NCBI GenBank assembly: GCA_017435525.1
Contig: JAFSEW010000038.1
Location: 1-64,000 of the forward strand
Reading direction: 5' to 3'
Length of the DNA stretch: 64,000 nucleotides
From: Oscillospiraceae bacterium
GTDB lineage: Bacteria; Bacillota; Clostridia; Oscillospirales; Oscillospiraceae
Shown piece by piece: positions 15,269-23,030 of the stretch. A model generated the notes under the pieces. It searched no databases. It was not told the origin of the DNA and worked only from the letters and a program-made list of their open reading frames with translations. The first letter of the stretch is position 1; every line of letters begins with the position of its first letter. A program made the position numbers and the translations under genes.

Positions 15269-16087
15269 ATGAGAAAATACACAGCGCCGATGCTTATGCT
15301 TGCGATATTTGAAACAATCGCAATTGCGCTCTGGCTGACAAAAGACAATCTCTTTTATCTGCTGAACTTCAGCTATATCGGCTGCGCCATTGCCCTGGGT
15401 CTTACCCTGTATCTCAAAAAATACAGCTATGCAAGACGGGTGACCCAGCTTTTGGTGGGCGGGTATATGCTGCTGTATCTGGGTGTGATCTGTAATGAGA
15501 ACATGCAGATAGAAGGATTCTGGTATTATCTGTTTACCGGCGTTTTCGAGGCAGCCACCATTCACTATGCGGTGGCCAAGATTTTCGGGCCGCTGCTTTT
15601 TGGAAGAGGCTGGTGCGGCTATGCCTGCTGGACTGCCATGATCCTGGACTTTTTGCCGTATAAAGTCCCCAGGCAGCCCCGAAAGAACATTGGCTGGATC
15701 AAATACATCGTGTTTGCTGCTTCCCTGGTATTTGTTTCCGCGCTTTTTCTTTCCCGGGTGGGGGATCTGGAAACAATCATGTTTTGGGCGTTTATCGTCG
15801 GCAATCTCTTGTATTATGCAGGGGGAATTGTTCTTGCCTGTATCTGTAAAGATAATCGCGCATTTTGCAAATACATATGCCCCATTACCGTGTTTATGAA
15901 GCCCATGAGTTATTTCTCGCTGCTGAGAATCACATGCGACACAAGCAAATGTATCTCTTGCGGTAAATGCAAAAGGGTTTGCCCTATGGATGTTGACATG
16001 ACGGATAATTCCAGAAAACGGAAAAACGGAACGGATTGCATCTTGTGCTTTGAATGCGTGAATACATGCCCGAAAAAAGCATTATAA
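15269..16087 (+). CDS. Polytopic membrane 4Fe-4S protein (NapH/CcoG-like)
   Basis: A 272-residue membrane protein with about six helices up to residue 200, then a C-terminal bacterial ferredoxin domain. Two 4Fe-4S motifs are complete: CDTSKCISCGKCKRVCP and CILCFECVNTCP. Cysteines beside the membrane part (GRGWCGYACW and CKYICPI) match the NapH/NosR/CcoG group, which passes electrons from quinol or ferredoxin across the membrane. No partner reductase is adjacent, so the substrate is unknown. It has its own promoter, and a strong terminator follows. Confidence 0.85.
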   Translation: MRKYTAPMLMLAIFETIAIALWLTKDNLFYLLNFSYIGCAIALGLTLYLKKYSYARRVTQLLVGGYMLLYLGVICNENMQIEGFWYYLFTGVFEAATIHYAVAKIFGPLLFGRGWCGYACWTAMILDFLPYKVPRQPRKNIGWIKYIVFAASLVFVSALFLSRVGDLETIMFWAFIVGNLLYYAGGIVLACICKDNRAFCKYICPITVFMKPMSYFSLLRITCDTSKCISCGKCKRVCPMDVDMTDNSRKRKNGTDCILCFECVNTCPKKAL

Positions 16088-16106
16088 GTTTTGTTCATTC
16101 CGATGG

Positions 16107-16142
16107 ATGCCGCGAACGCATACAGCGTTTGCGGCATTTTTA
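16107..16142 (+). terminator. Intrinsic terminator of the 4Fe-4S gene
   Basis: Thirteen-bp stem ATGCCGCGAACGC (16107-16119) with 16125-16137 (one wobble), then TTTTTA. Confidence 0.88.
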
Positions 16143-16153
16143 GAATCATATTT

Positions 16154-16181
16154 TGTAACGAATTGGATTGCGGTGCGTTAT
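16154..16181 (+). promoter_or_regulatory. Candidate ECF-type autoregulated promoter
   Basis: TGTAAC at 16154-16159, 16-bp spacer, CGTTAT at 16176-16181, immediately before the ECF sigma gene. The -35 AAC and -10 CGT features are those of ECF sigma promoters, which suggests autoregulation. Confidence 0.55.
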
Positions 16182-16202
16182 ATAGGTGAAGGAGGTGAGA
16201 AA

Positions 16203-16679
16203 GTGACAGATTTTCAAGAGGTGTATAACCTGTATTTCCGGGATGTGTACCGGTATGCTCTGTCGTTATGCCGGGATGCGGCGAAGGCAGAGGAAATAAC
16301 CCAGGAGACATTTTATAAGGCGCTGCAAAAACTGGACAGCTTTGACGGAAAAGGAAAAATCTTTGTCTGGCTGTGTCAGATCGCGAAAAATACATATATA
16401 TCCATGTGCCGGAAGGAAAAACACCTGGATGCAAGCGCGGATACGGAGCTGCTGCCATGGGATGGAAGTATCGAGGAAAAAATCTTCGATCAGGAAGCGG
16501 CCTTCGCAATTCACAAGATCTTACATACCCTGGAGGAACCGTACAAAGAGGTGTTTTCTCTGCGGACTTTTGGCGAACTGTCCTTTAAGCAGATCGCGCA
16601 GCTGTTTGGGAAAACGGAAGCCTGGGCCAGAGTCACTTATCACCGGGCGAGACTGAAAATTAAGGAGGAACTGCTATGA
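16203..16679 (+). CDS. ECF-type RNA polymerase sigma factor
   Basis: A 158-residue sigma-70 family factor with regions 2 and 4 only. Region 2: YNLYFRDVYRYALSLCRD, then AKAEEITQETFYKALQKL. Region 4: LEEPYKEVFSLRTFGELSFK, then QIAQLFGKTEAWARVTYHRA. The start is the GTG at 16203, with GGAGGTGAG 6 nt upstream; an ATG-based extension to 16107 would run through the terminator and promoter. Its stop overlaps the anti-sigma start by 4 nt. The inducing signal is unknown. Confidence 0.93.
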   Translation: MTDFQEVYNLYFRDVYRYALSLCRDAAKAEEITQETFYKALQKLDSFDGKGKIFVWLCQIAKNTYISMCRKEKHLDASADTELLPWDGSIEEKIFDQEAAFAIHKILHTLEEPYKEVFSLRTFGELSFKQIAQLFGKTEAWARVTYHRARLKIKEELL

Positions 16680-17476
16680 AACTGCCCTGTAAAGTAATAG
16701 AAGATATGCTGCCCATGTACTACGACAAGGTGTGTTCGCAAGAGAGTGCGGCGCTGGTGGAGGAACACCTGAGATCCTGCCCCCGCTGCGGGCAAATGCT
16801 TGCGGATCTTGGGGCGGAGATCGAGATTCCGGAGCAGAAAGTGGATGACATGAAGCCCTTGCAGAAGATCCGGAAAAGCTATCGGAAAATGAAGCTGGTG
16901 GGGTTGATCGCACTCCTGTGTGCGTTGATCCTGGTTCCCTGCGCGTTTCTGATGGGGACGAAGAAAGAACCGAAGGTGGAGTATTCCAAAGAAGAAGCTA
17001 TTGCCTATGCTAATGAATTTATGGCATGCCTGGAGGCAAAGGACTACGCCAAGGCCTATACATATTGGAATCTCGAAGAAGAAAAACGGAGTTTGCTGGA
17101 GGGGAATATTCTTGCGGAGGAAGATCTTGCAAATTTTGAAGCGGACGGCCTGAAAAAGTTCTGTGAAGGCGGAGAAAAGCTGGAATCTTTGGGCGGAATC
17201 ACGGATGTTCAGTTGAAAATATCCGACGCAAGCTACAACAATCGCCATGGTACAGACGAATATTTTATTTCCTATACCTTCCGGTTCAACGGCAAAGAGG
17301 AAGGCTTCGGCATCAGCCTGACCAAGGATGGAATTGACAGTATCAGCAGCGGAGATGGACTGATCCGGCACCCGCTGTCCCATCTGACCCTCTGGGTGCA
17401 ATGGGTGGTGGATGATTATATGGGGAAATACTACGATTTTGACCTGGGCACCTGGGTGGATAAAGATCCGAAATGA
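16676..17476 (+). CDS. Membrane-spanning zinc-finger anti-sigma factor
   Basis: A 266-residue protein with an N-terminal ZAS-type zinc finger (C5, H31, C35, C38 in VEEHLRSCPRCGQM), a single membrane helix (about 72-93) and a 170-residue extracytoplasmic domain. It should bind and inhibit the sigma factor encoded just upstream, with which it overlaps by 4 nt (ATGA). The outer domain begins SKEEAIAYANEFMACLEAKD, a helical pattern like DUF4878 or NTF2-type sensor modules, but this is only an impression. The following ABC genes may be regulon members. Confidence 0.88.
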   Translation: MKLPCKVIEDMLPMYYDKVCSQESAALVEEHLRSCPRCGQMLADLGAEIEIPEQKVDDMKPLQKIRKSYRKMKLVGLIALLCALILVPCAFLMGTKKEPKVEYSKEEAIAYANEFMACLEAKDYAKAYTYWNLEEEKRSLLEGNILAEEDLANFEADGLKKFCEGGEKLESLGGITDVQLKISDASYNNRHGTDEYFISYTFRFNGKEEGFGISLTKDGIDSISSGDGLIRHPLSHLTLWVQWVVDDYMGKYYDFDLGTWVDKDPK

Positions 17477-17529
17477 TAAATACTGCTTCCGGAACGTGAT
17501 GTTTTTTTAGTGTGAAAGGAGGGCGTGGC

Positions 17530-18375
17530 ATGTTGTATAAATCAGTTAAAGCACAAATTCTGTTCTTGCTTCGTCAATGGTCTGTACAGCTGGTTTTTTT
17601 CATTCTTCTAAGTTTGAATCTCTTAAATTTTGTAGACAATTTAAAGGGACTTTACGGTTATGATGTATACAACATATACCACCCTGCTAAAATGCTGCTT
17701 TTGAGTATGAACAAAAGTTACTATGACGCAACTTCTGTTATGTTCTTTATTCAAATTTATCCCTTACTCATTGCACTACCTGCCACGCTGAGTTTAACAA
17801 CGGAAGACAAGCGCAGAACCAGCGTTTACATTGTTTCCCGTAGCACCCCCGTAGCCTATAAACTTGGAAAATGGATTGCGGTATTTGTTGTAACTACCTT
17901 GGTGTTTGCGTTGCCCTCCCTATTGGAACTTGTTTTGAATGTATTGGTCTTTCCACTATCCGCAGATAACGATCCGTTAAGCACAGGTTTATTCAGTCCA
18001 ACCTACTACGAAATCATTCATAATTATCTGTTCTGCGATCTGCATATTATCAGTCCTTATCTTTATGCGGTTGTATCGATTCTGTTTTTTGGCTGTTGCT
18101 CCGGCATTCTAGCCGTTTTTTCAATGAGCCTTGCATCGGTTTTCCCTCTTAAATTCCGTGTGTTATATCTGCTGCCGCCCTATATCTTATTAGCTGGATA
18201 TGATTCGATTATACAGAAATTTGCAACGGATCCCACACAGCATTCTTGGCGCCAGTATCTGCTGTTACATACCATTTATCCTAAGGAAATCTTCTGTTTA
18301 CTCATCATTCTCGCTTTGTTGACTGTCCTTTCGCTTGTTTGGACCCTTTGCCATAGAAGGAGCGGGTATTTATGA
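17530..18375 (+). CDS. ABC-2-type membrane subunit, first of the pair
   Basis: A 281-residue membrane protein with about six helices. The first helix is followed by a 60-residue outer loop (to about residue 70), then LSLTTEDKRRTSVYIVSRST, a cytoplasmic segment seen in ABC-2 permeases of bacteriocin or antibiotic export systems. Start: AGGAGGG at 17517-17523 is 6 nt before the ATG at 17530; the frame from GTG 17512 lacks a ribosome site. Overlaps the next gene by 4 nt. Codon use is AT-richer than in the surrounding genes, which suggests acquisition. The transported molecule is unknown. Confidence 0.7.
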   Translation: MLYKSVKAQILFLLRQWSVQLVFFILLSLNLLNFVDNLKGLYGYDVYNIYHPAKMLLLSMNKSYYDATSVMFFIQIYPLLIALPATLSLTTEDKRRTSVYIVSRSTPVAYKLGKWIAVFVVTTLVFALPSLLELVLNVLVFPLSADNDPLSTGLFSPTYYEIIHNYLFCDLHIISPYLYAVVSILFFGCCSGILAVFSMSLASVFPLKFRVLYLLPPYILLAGYDSIIQKFATDPTQHSWRQYLLLHTIYPKEIFCLLIILALLTVLSLVWTLCHRRSGYL

Positions 18376-19172
18376 TCCAGCGAAAGAGAATAGTCAAAAC
18401 CATTGGTGTAGCAATTCTTTTCGGCATCATTCATTTTTTCTTGTTTCTGAATCTCCCTAAGGATTCGCTTAAATTGTCTACCATGGTGTTAGGCATGAGC
18501 GGAGGAACGATGGTACCTTCTTTGAGCAGACTGCTCAGCTTTTCTTTACAGTTAACTCCGGCTTTTCTTTTCGCTGCTATGCTCGGAACAGAATTCTATC
18601 AGCATTTTTGCATAGCTGATGTTTATGTTTTTTCTCGACAGCCGCGACGCACAGTCTGGTATGCTAAGGAAACACTCCAGCTCTTTTTGCTAACATTTCT
18701 TTATCAGTGTATCTTTATGGCCATATCTCTGATCTGCATTTTGATGTGGCTTCCCGTAGAGATAGATTCTCCTGGAGTTTACCTATTGGCCCAGCACATC
18801 GGAATATATACTCTTTGGCTATTTGGTTTGGTGCTCTTGATCAACACGCTCTCAATTATATTGGGTAGCGACTATGGTTATATTATTGCTTTCGCTACAC
18901 AGATCCTGCAAATTGCCGTGCTGTATTGGCCTGATGATAAGACATTTAACCCTATCTCGCCATTCCTGCCTACTGCACATTTGATTTCTTTTTGGCACAC
19001 TTCAAGTATCGAAAGTGTTTCCCAAGTCTTATCTCCGAAGTACAAAATATTTTCTTTTTCAATATCCTTTCTGATGCTCGGTGGGACTGTGTTAATCATC
19101 TTTCTGATTAGCCTTTATGTAGTCAAGCGGTTTGATATTATTTCTCCCAAGGAGACAGGAGGTGCAACATGA
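18372..19172 (+). CDS. ABC-2-type membrane subunit, second of the pair
   Basis: A 266-residue membrane protein with about six helices and a segment FCIADVYVFSRQPRRTVWYA equivalent to the post-helix-2 cytoplasmic segment of the preceding protein, so the two are probably diverged partners in one transporter. It overlaps both neighbours by 4 nt (ATGA). AT-rich codon use is shared with the whole cassette. No enzymatic motifs are visible. Confidence 0.7.
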   Translation: MIQRKRIVKTIGVAILFGIIHFFLFLNLPKDSLKLSTMVLGMSGGTMVPSLSRLLSFSLQLTPAFLFAAMLGTEFYQHFCIADVYVFSRQPRRTVWYAKETLQLFLLTFLYQCIFMAISLICILMWLPVEIDSPGVYLLAQHIGIYTLWLFGLVLLINTLSIILGSDYGYIIAFATQILQIAVLYWPDDKTFNPISPFLPTAHLISFWHTSSIESVSQVLSPKYKIFSFSISFLMLGGTVLIIFLISLYVVKRFDIISPKETGGAT

Positions 19173-19816
19173 TACTCAGCGCCCAAAATATCCATAAGAC
19201 AATCAATAAGAAAACAATCCTCAAAGACATCTCGCTGCGCCTGGAATCCGGAAAAGTCTACGGACTTACCGGCCATAATGGTTGCGGTAAGACTATGCTT
19301 TTCCGCGCATTGTCCGGTCTGATGAGGATTGACTCCGGAAATATTACATTAGATGATAAAATGCTTGGAAAGGATTTTTCCATTCTCCCTGAACTAGGTG
19401 TCCTTCTGGAAAATGTTGGTCTATATCCGTACTTAACGGGGTATCAGAATCTGGAGTATTTATCTCAGTTCCGAAAAATAGTGGGTAGAATTGAAATTCA
19501 AGACGCTCTCACGAGAGTTGGGCTAAACCCAAATGATCGTCGGGTTTATCGTAAATACTCTCTTGGAATGAAACAAAGGCTGGCTGTTGCCCAGGCGATC
19601 CTGGAATCGCCTAAAATTCTCATGTTGGACGAACCTACCAATTCTTTGGACCAGGAAGGTGTTGCGCTCCTTCACCAAATTATAGAGGAGGAAAAGAAAC
19701 GGGGTGCAATTGTTTTGCTCGCCAGTCACGATCAGGAAATAATTCACTACCTGTCTGATGAAATCTTTAAGATGGATCAAGGCTCCATTGTTGATCATTG
19801 GGAGGTGAGTAAATGA
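19169..19816 (+). CDS. ABC transporter ATP-binding protein
   Basis: A 215-residue ATPase subunit: Walker A GHNGCGKTM (about residues 34-42), Q-loop region LGVLLENVGLYPYLTGYQN, signature YSLGMKQRLAVAQAI, Walker B ILMLDEPTNSLD and switch His in ASHDQE. The signature is SLGMKQR rather than LSGGQ, as is usual for bacteriocin-immunity and drug-export ABC-2 ATPases. It overlaps the permease gene upstream and the hypothetical gene downstream, so the four genes form one translationally coupled unit. Confidence 0.92.
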   Translation: MILSAQNIHKTINKKTILKDISLRLESGKVYGLTGHNGCGKTMLFRALSGLMRIDSGNITLDDKMLGKDFSILPELGVLLENVGLYPYLTGYQNLEYLSQFRKIVGRIEIQDALTRVGLNPNDRRVYRKYSLGMKQRLAVAQAILESPKILMLDEPTNSLDQEGVALLHQIIEEEKKRGAIVLLASHDQEIIHYLSDEIFKMDQGSIVDHWEVSK

Positions 19817-20499
19817 TTCGTTTGCGTTATTTCATTTGCTCGTTGCTGATCGTGATGATTGCATTCCTGATTTACGCCAAACCATATGCAGAAACCTTTA
19901 CTGATATGGTCCACGATCCCGATAATGCAAACTATCTCCATGTGGGTGAAATGGGAGAAGCTAGAGCAGAAACGCAGACGCAGCTAATCTCAGAACTCTT
20001 AAAAGAGGCCCCGTTTATTTTCCGCATAAGAGTCACACGGGATACAAAATACAGATCTCATACAGGTTATTTGCAAGCCAAGGTGCTCCAAGTGTTTGCA
20101 GGAGATGATGTGAAGGTTGGAGAGGATATTACGATTGCTTCGAATAACTGGTGCGTCACTTTGGATAGTACACCCAAAACGCTTGAGCGTCGCTTTGTAA
20201 ATTTACCTAAAGTGGGAGGAGAGTACCTGGTTTTTTGTTCTAAAAAAGCAATGGCAGCGGACGAAAGTATGGAGGCATATATTTTATTCTCTCATGAACA
20301 GTGCTTTTTAAGCTGTATATTTGGATATGAGGACGGCGAAATGGTTGTTGTTCCTACCGGAAAGTACGGAACCTATGTACCATACAACGAGGTAATCGAC
20401 AATGAGTTTTTCGCCACTTCTGAAGAAGCGATGAAAATACTAATGGATTTCAAGCATTCTCTGCTTGAGGCTTATCCGAGTAATGGAATCGCTCAATAA
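19813..20499 (+). CDS. Hypothetical membrane-anchored extracytoplasmic protein
   Basis: A 228-residue protein with an N-terminal signal/anchor (about 5-22, IRLRYFICSLLIVMIAFLIY) and a soluble domain of about 200 residues outside the membrane. Strand-rich segments such as FIFRIRVTRDTKYRSHTGYL then QAKVLQVFAGDDVKVGEDIT look like an OB or beta-sandwich domain; this is an impression only. No lipobox is present. As last gene of the coupled ABC cassette it probably works with the transporter, perhaps as an accessory or immunity factor. Confidence 0.6.
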   Translation: MIRLRYFICSLLIVMIAFLIYAKPYAETFTDMVHDPDNANYLHVGEMGEARAETQTQLISELLKEAPFIFRIRVTRDTKYRSHTGYLQAKVLQVFAGDDVKVGEDITIASNNWCVTLDSTPKTLERRFVNLPKVGGEYLVFCSKKAMAADESMEAYILFSHEQCFLSCIFGYEDGEMVVVPTGKYGTYVPYNEVIDNEFFATSEEAMKILMDFKHSLLEAYPSNGIAQ

Positions 20500-20644
20500 A
20501 TTATGACTCTACACTAGGGACGCACGCTTATCAAAAAACAGTTGAAAAGTTCATAATTTTGCACTAAAATATTCTTAAAAGAACTTCCCGGTGTGGTTAT
20601 AGGATTCATGTTCCCACTGAGAATCATAACGGACAATGATAAAA

Positions 20645-20675
20645 GCCTGTAACTTGTCGGAAGTTACAGGCTTTT
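20645..20675. terminator. Bidirectional intrinsic terminator
   Basis: Perfect 11-bp stem GCCTGTAACTT (20645-20655) with 20661-20671, then TTTTG; an A-run precedes it. Confidence 0.8.
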
Positions 20676-20731
20676 GCGGCATTTCAGCATGTCAAAAGTA
20701 CCGATCTATCTTAAAACCGGCGGAATACTCT

Positions 20732-20866
20732 GTAGGGGCGATCACTGATCGTCCGGCAATTTTGGAACAAAATTGTATCGCCGACGGCGATCTTTTTTTG
20801 TTTTCTTCGAAAACCGCAATAATTGCTCCGCAATTGTTGCGCGGGCGGCAGAATCGCCGCCCCTAC
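20732..20866. repeat. Short palindromic intergenic repeat (GTAGGGGCG family)
   Basis: Begins GTAGGGGCGAT and ends ATCGCCGCCCCTAC, with further internal palindromes such as CGATCACTGATCG and CAATAATTGCTCCGCAATTG. Related GTAGGG-ended palindromes occur at 46251-46356 and 59709-59733 in this window. Confidence 0.7.
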
Positions 20867-20943
20867 GGTATCTGACGAAGCTGTCGGTTCTTTGACAGGA
20901 TGAAATGCCGTTGGGCTTTGGAAATGTGCCGTTTGGGGGAAAA

Positions 20944-20974
20944 TTGAGATTTTTGCTTTCGGGGATGCTATAAT
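20944..20974 (+). promoter_or_regulatory. Promoter of the ABC exporter operon
   Basis: Extended -10 TGCTATAAT (TATAAT at 20969-20974) with TTGAGA at 20944-20949; the 19-bp spacer is long but the TG extension compensates. Confidence 0.65.
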
Positions 20975-21009
20975 CCGGGTAGAAATTTTGTTACCCGGAG
21001 GGAATGCCT

Positions 21010-21738
21010 GTGGAAGCGATACGAACTGTAAATCTGACGAAACGCTATCAAGACATAACGGCGGTGGATCAACTGAATCTGCAAATCTGCGAGGGGGAGC
21101 TGTTCTGCCTGCTGGGGGTCAATGGTGCGGGAAAAACCACTACCATCAAAATGCTTTCCTGTCTGACAGCTCCTACAGAAGGGGATGCGTTTCTTTTTGG
21201 GAAAAGCATTCGCCGGGAAACTGCCGGGGTGAAATCCATCATCGCTGTTTCGCCCCAGGAGACGGCTGTGGCGCCAGGCCTGAGCGTCAGAGAGAATCTG
21301 GAATTGATGTGCGGCATCTACGGCATTTCCCGAGACCGCCGTCAGGCCAGAATCGCAGAATTGACAGGTCTGCTGGGGCTGGCACCGGTGCTGCCCCGAA
21401 AAGCGGGCAAACTGTCCGGCGGCTGGCAAAGAAGACTCAGCATCGCTATGGCACTGGTCAGCAAGCCTGCGATCCTGTTTCTGGATGAGCCCACCCTGGG
21501 GCTGGATGTGCTGGCAAGATGCGAACTGTGGGACCTGATCCGGGCGCTGAAAGGAGAGGTTACCATGGTGCTGACCACCCACTATATGGAAGAAGCGGAA
21601 GCCCTGGCAGACCGCATCGGCATTATGAAAGAGGGCAGACTTCTGCTCTGCGATACTGTGGCGGCTATGAAACAGGCGGCTTGCGCGGATACCGTGGAGC
21701 AGGCGTTTATCCGGATCGTAAAGGGGGAAGTGCAATGA
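21010..21738 (+). CDS. ABC exporter ATP-binding protein (DrrA/CcmA type)
   Basis: A 242-residue ATPase: Walker A GVNGAGKTT, Q-loop VSPQETAVAPGLSVRENLEL, signature LSGGWQRRLSIAMAL, Walker B ILFLDEPTLGLD and TTHYMEEAEALADRIGIM, all typical of multidrug ABC-2 systems. Start: GGAGGG at 20997-21002 is 1 nt from the ATG at 21004 but 7 nt from the in-frame GTG at 21010, so GTG is preferred. The stop overlaps the permease start. Substrate unknown. Confidence 0.9.
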   Translation: MEAIRTVNLTKRYQDITAVDQLNLQICEGELFCLLGVNGAGKTTTIKMLSCLTAPTEGDAFLFGKSIRRETAGVKSIIAVSPQETAVAPGLSVRENLELMCGIYGISRDRRQARIAELTGLLGLAPVLPRKAGKLSGGWQRRLSIAMALVSKPAILFLDEPTLGLDVLARCELWDLIRALKGEVTMVLTTHYMEEAEALADRIGIMKEGRLLLCDTVAAMKQAACADTVEQAFIRIVKGEVQ

Positions 21739-22466
21739 AAATGGCTATCTTCGCAGCCAGAAACGCCAAAGAAATCCTGCGCGACCCCCTGAATCTGGCT
21801 TTCGGATTGGGATTTCCCATGGCGCTGATCCTGCTGCTCAGCGCAATTCAGGCCAATATTCCGGTGCAGATGTTTGAAATTCAGCATCTGGCCCCAGGGA
21901 TTACGGTGTTCGGCCTTTCCTTTCTGACGCTGTTTTCTGCCACAATCATCGCAAAGGACAGAGGAAGCGCCTTTCTGCAGCGGCTGTATGCTACGCCCCT
22001 GACTCCCGGAGATTTTATCCTGGGCTACACGCTGCCGATACTTCCCGTTGCCCTGGCACAGTGTATGATCTGCTACATTGCGGCCATAGCCTTGGGCTTG
22101 CAGCCGACGGTACGGATTTTCTATGCCGCGGTGGGCATCCTGCCGGTGTCCCTTTTGTATATTGCGCTGGGACTGCTCTGCGGAAGCGTCCTGACCGATA
22201 AGCAGGCGGGCGGCGTGTGCGGCGCGCTGCTGACCAATCTTTCGGCATGGCTCTCCGGCATCTGGTTTGACCTGGATCTGGTGGGCGGCACCTTTCGGAA
22301 AATTGCCTATATGCTGCCCTTTGTCCATGCGGTAGATATGGAGCGGGCGATCCTGGCGGGAGATTTTGCGGGGATCTTCCCCCATATCTGGTGGGTGCTG
22401 GGCTATGGGGCAGCATTGCTGATCCTGGCGATCATACTGTTCCTGGGGCAGATGAAGCGAGGGTAG
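21735..22466 (+). CDS. ABC-2 type exporter permease
   Basis: A 243-residue membrane protein with six predicted helices. The cytoplasmic segment RGSAFLQRLYATPLTPGDFI after helix 2 is the ABC-2 family signature of drug/daunorubicin-type permeases. The ATG at 21735 overlaps the ATPase stop (ATGA). The longer frame from 21519 lies inside the ATPase gene and is rejected. It forms a half-transporter that pairs with the ATPase and probably dimerises. Confidence 0.9.
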   Translation: MKMAIFAARNAKEILRDPLNLAFGLGFPMALILLLSAIQANIPVQMFEIQHLAPGITVFGLSFLTLFSATIIAKDRGSAFLQRLYATPLTPGDFILGYTLPILPVALAQCMICYIAAIALGLQPTVRIFYAAVGILPVSLLYIALGLLCGSVLTDKQAGGVCGALLTNLSAWLSGIWFDLDLVGGTFRKIAYMLPFVHAVDMERAILAGDFAGIFPHIWWVLGYGAALLILAIILFLGQMKRG

Positions 22467-22470
22467 AATG

Positions 22471-22509
22471 AAAAAAGCACCCTCTGGGGCACGGCCTCAG
22501 AGGGTGCTT
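22471..22509 (-). terminator. Intrinsic terminator for the minus-strand coiled-coil gene
   Basis: Twelve-bp stem 22475-22486 with 22498-22509; the A-run at 22471-22476 gives the U-tract on the minus strand. Confidence 0.85.
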
Positions 22510-22517
22510 GCATCTGT

Positions 22518-22946
22518 TCAGCGGCCGAATCGACCGAAGAAATCGGCCAGAGGCTGCACAACGGCTGCCAGATCTTGAATTGCTTTGTTGAGGGTTTCAA
22601 AATCAATGGTGTCCAGCTTGGTCATGGTCTGCTTCAGGCTGTCCTGGGCGTTGATGGCCAGCATATCCACATTGCCCACCAGGGCCTCCACATTTTCCGC
22701 GATGCCCTGAAGATCCAGCGCAGCCAGCTGGCTGGCAGCTTGCTCCATATTGCCCAGCAATCCTTGCAGCTGGGCGGTAATGCCCTGGACCTGGGGCAGC
22801 AGCTGATGCACCTTCACCAGTGCGAGGATACAGAAGAGGGCAGCCACCAGTGCGAAGCCGCAGAAAATCTGGGTAAACAGCAGCTGACGGCGGTTGGTTT
22901 TCTCGATTTTTTCCAGCAGTTCCAGCGTTTTGTCATTGTGTTCCAT
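22518..22946 (-). CDS. Small membrane protein with coiled-coil tail
   Basis: A 142-residue protein: charged N-terminus (MEHNDKTLELLEKIEKTNRR), one membrane helix (about 22-45), then about 95 residues of predicted amphipathic helix with heptad-like Leu/Ile spacing. The layout resembles DUF948-like proteins but I cannot assign the family. An ATG with AGGT upstream starts it at 22946; it is monocistronic between two terminators. Function unknown. Confidence 0.7.
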   Translation of the reverse strand: MEHNDKTLELLEKIEKTNRRQLLFTQIFCGFALVAALFCILALVKVHQLLPQVQGITAQLQGLLGNMEQAASQLAALDLQGIAENVEALVGNVDMLAINAQDSLKQTMTKLDTIDFETLNKAIQDLAAVVQPLADFFGRFGR

Positions 22947-22997
22947 GGCAATACCTCGTTTCTTATGGATTTGCTTTCAGTATAGCATACCTGCAAG

Positions 22998-23030
22998 CAA
23001 AAAACCACGCCCGCAGGCGTGGTTTTTTCT
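22998..23030. terminator. Bidirectional terminator after the AEC transporter gene
   Basis: ACCACGCC with GGCGTGGT around a CGCA loop; T-run on the plus side, A-run (U-tract) on the minus side. Confidence 0.88.

Larger units (their letters stand above)
20500..21009. other. Intergenic region with terminator, palindromic repeat and promoter
   Basis: No gene is supported. It contains a terminator at 20645-20675, a 135-bp GTAGGGGCGAT...ATCGCCGCCCCTAC bounded repeat at 20732-20866, and the promoter of the next ABC operon. A 79-codon frame across the repeat (20636-20875) is judged spurious. Confidence 0.7.

Noticed and set aside
20636..20875. 79-codon frame in the gap before the ABC exporter
   Set aside because: It runs through a terminator hairpin and a palindromic repeat; composition is repeat-derived.
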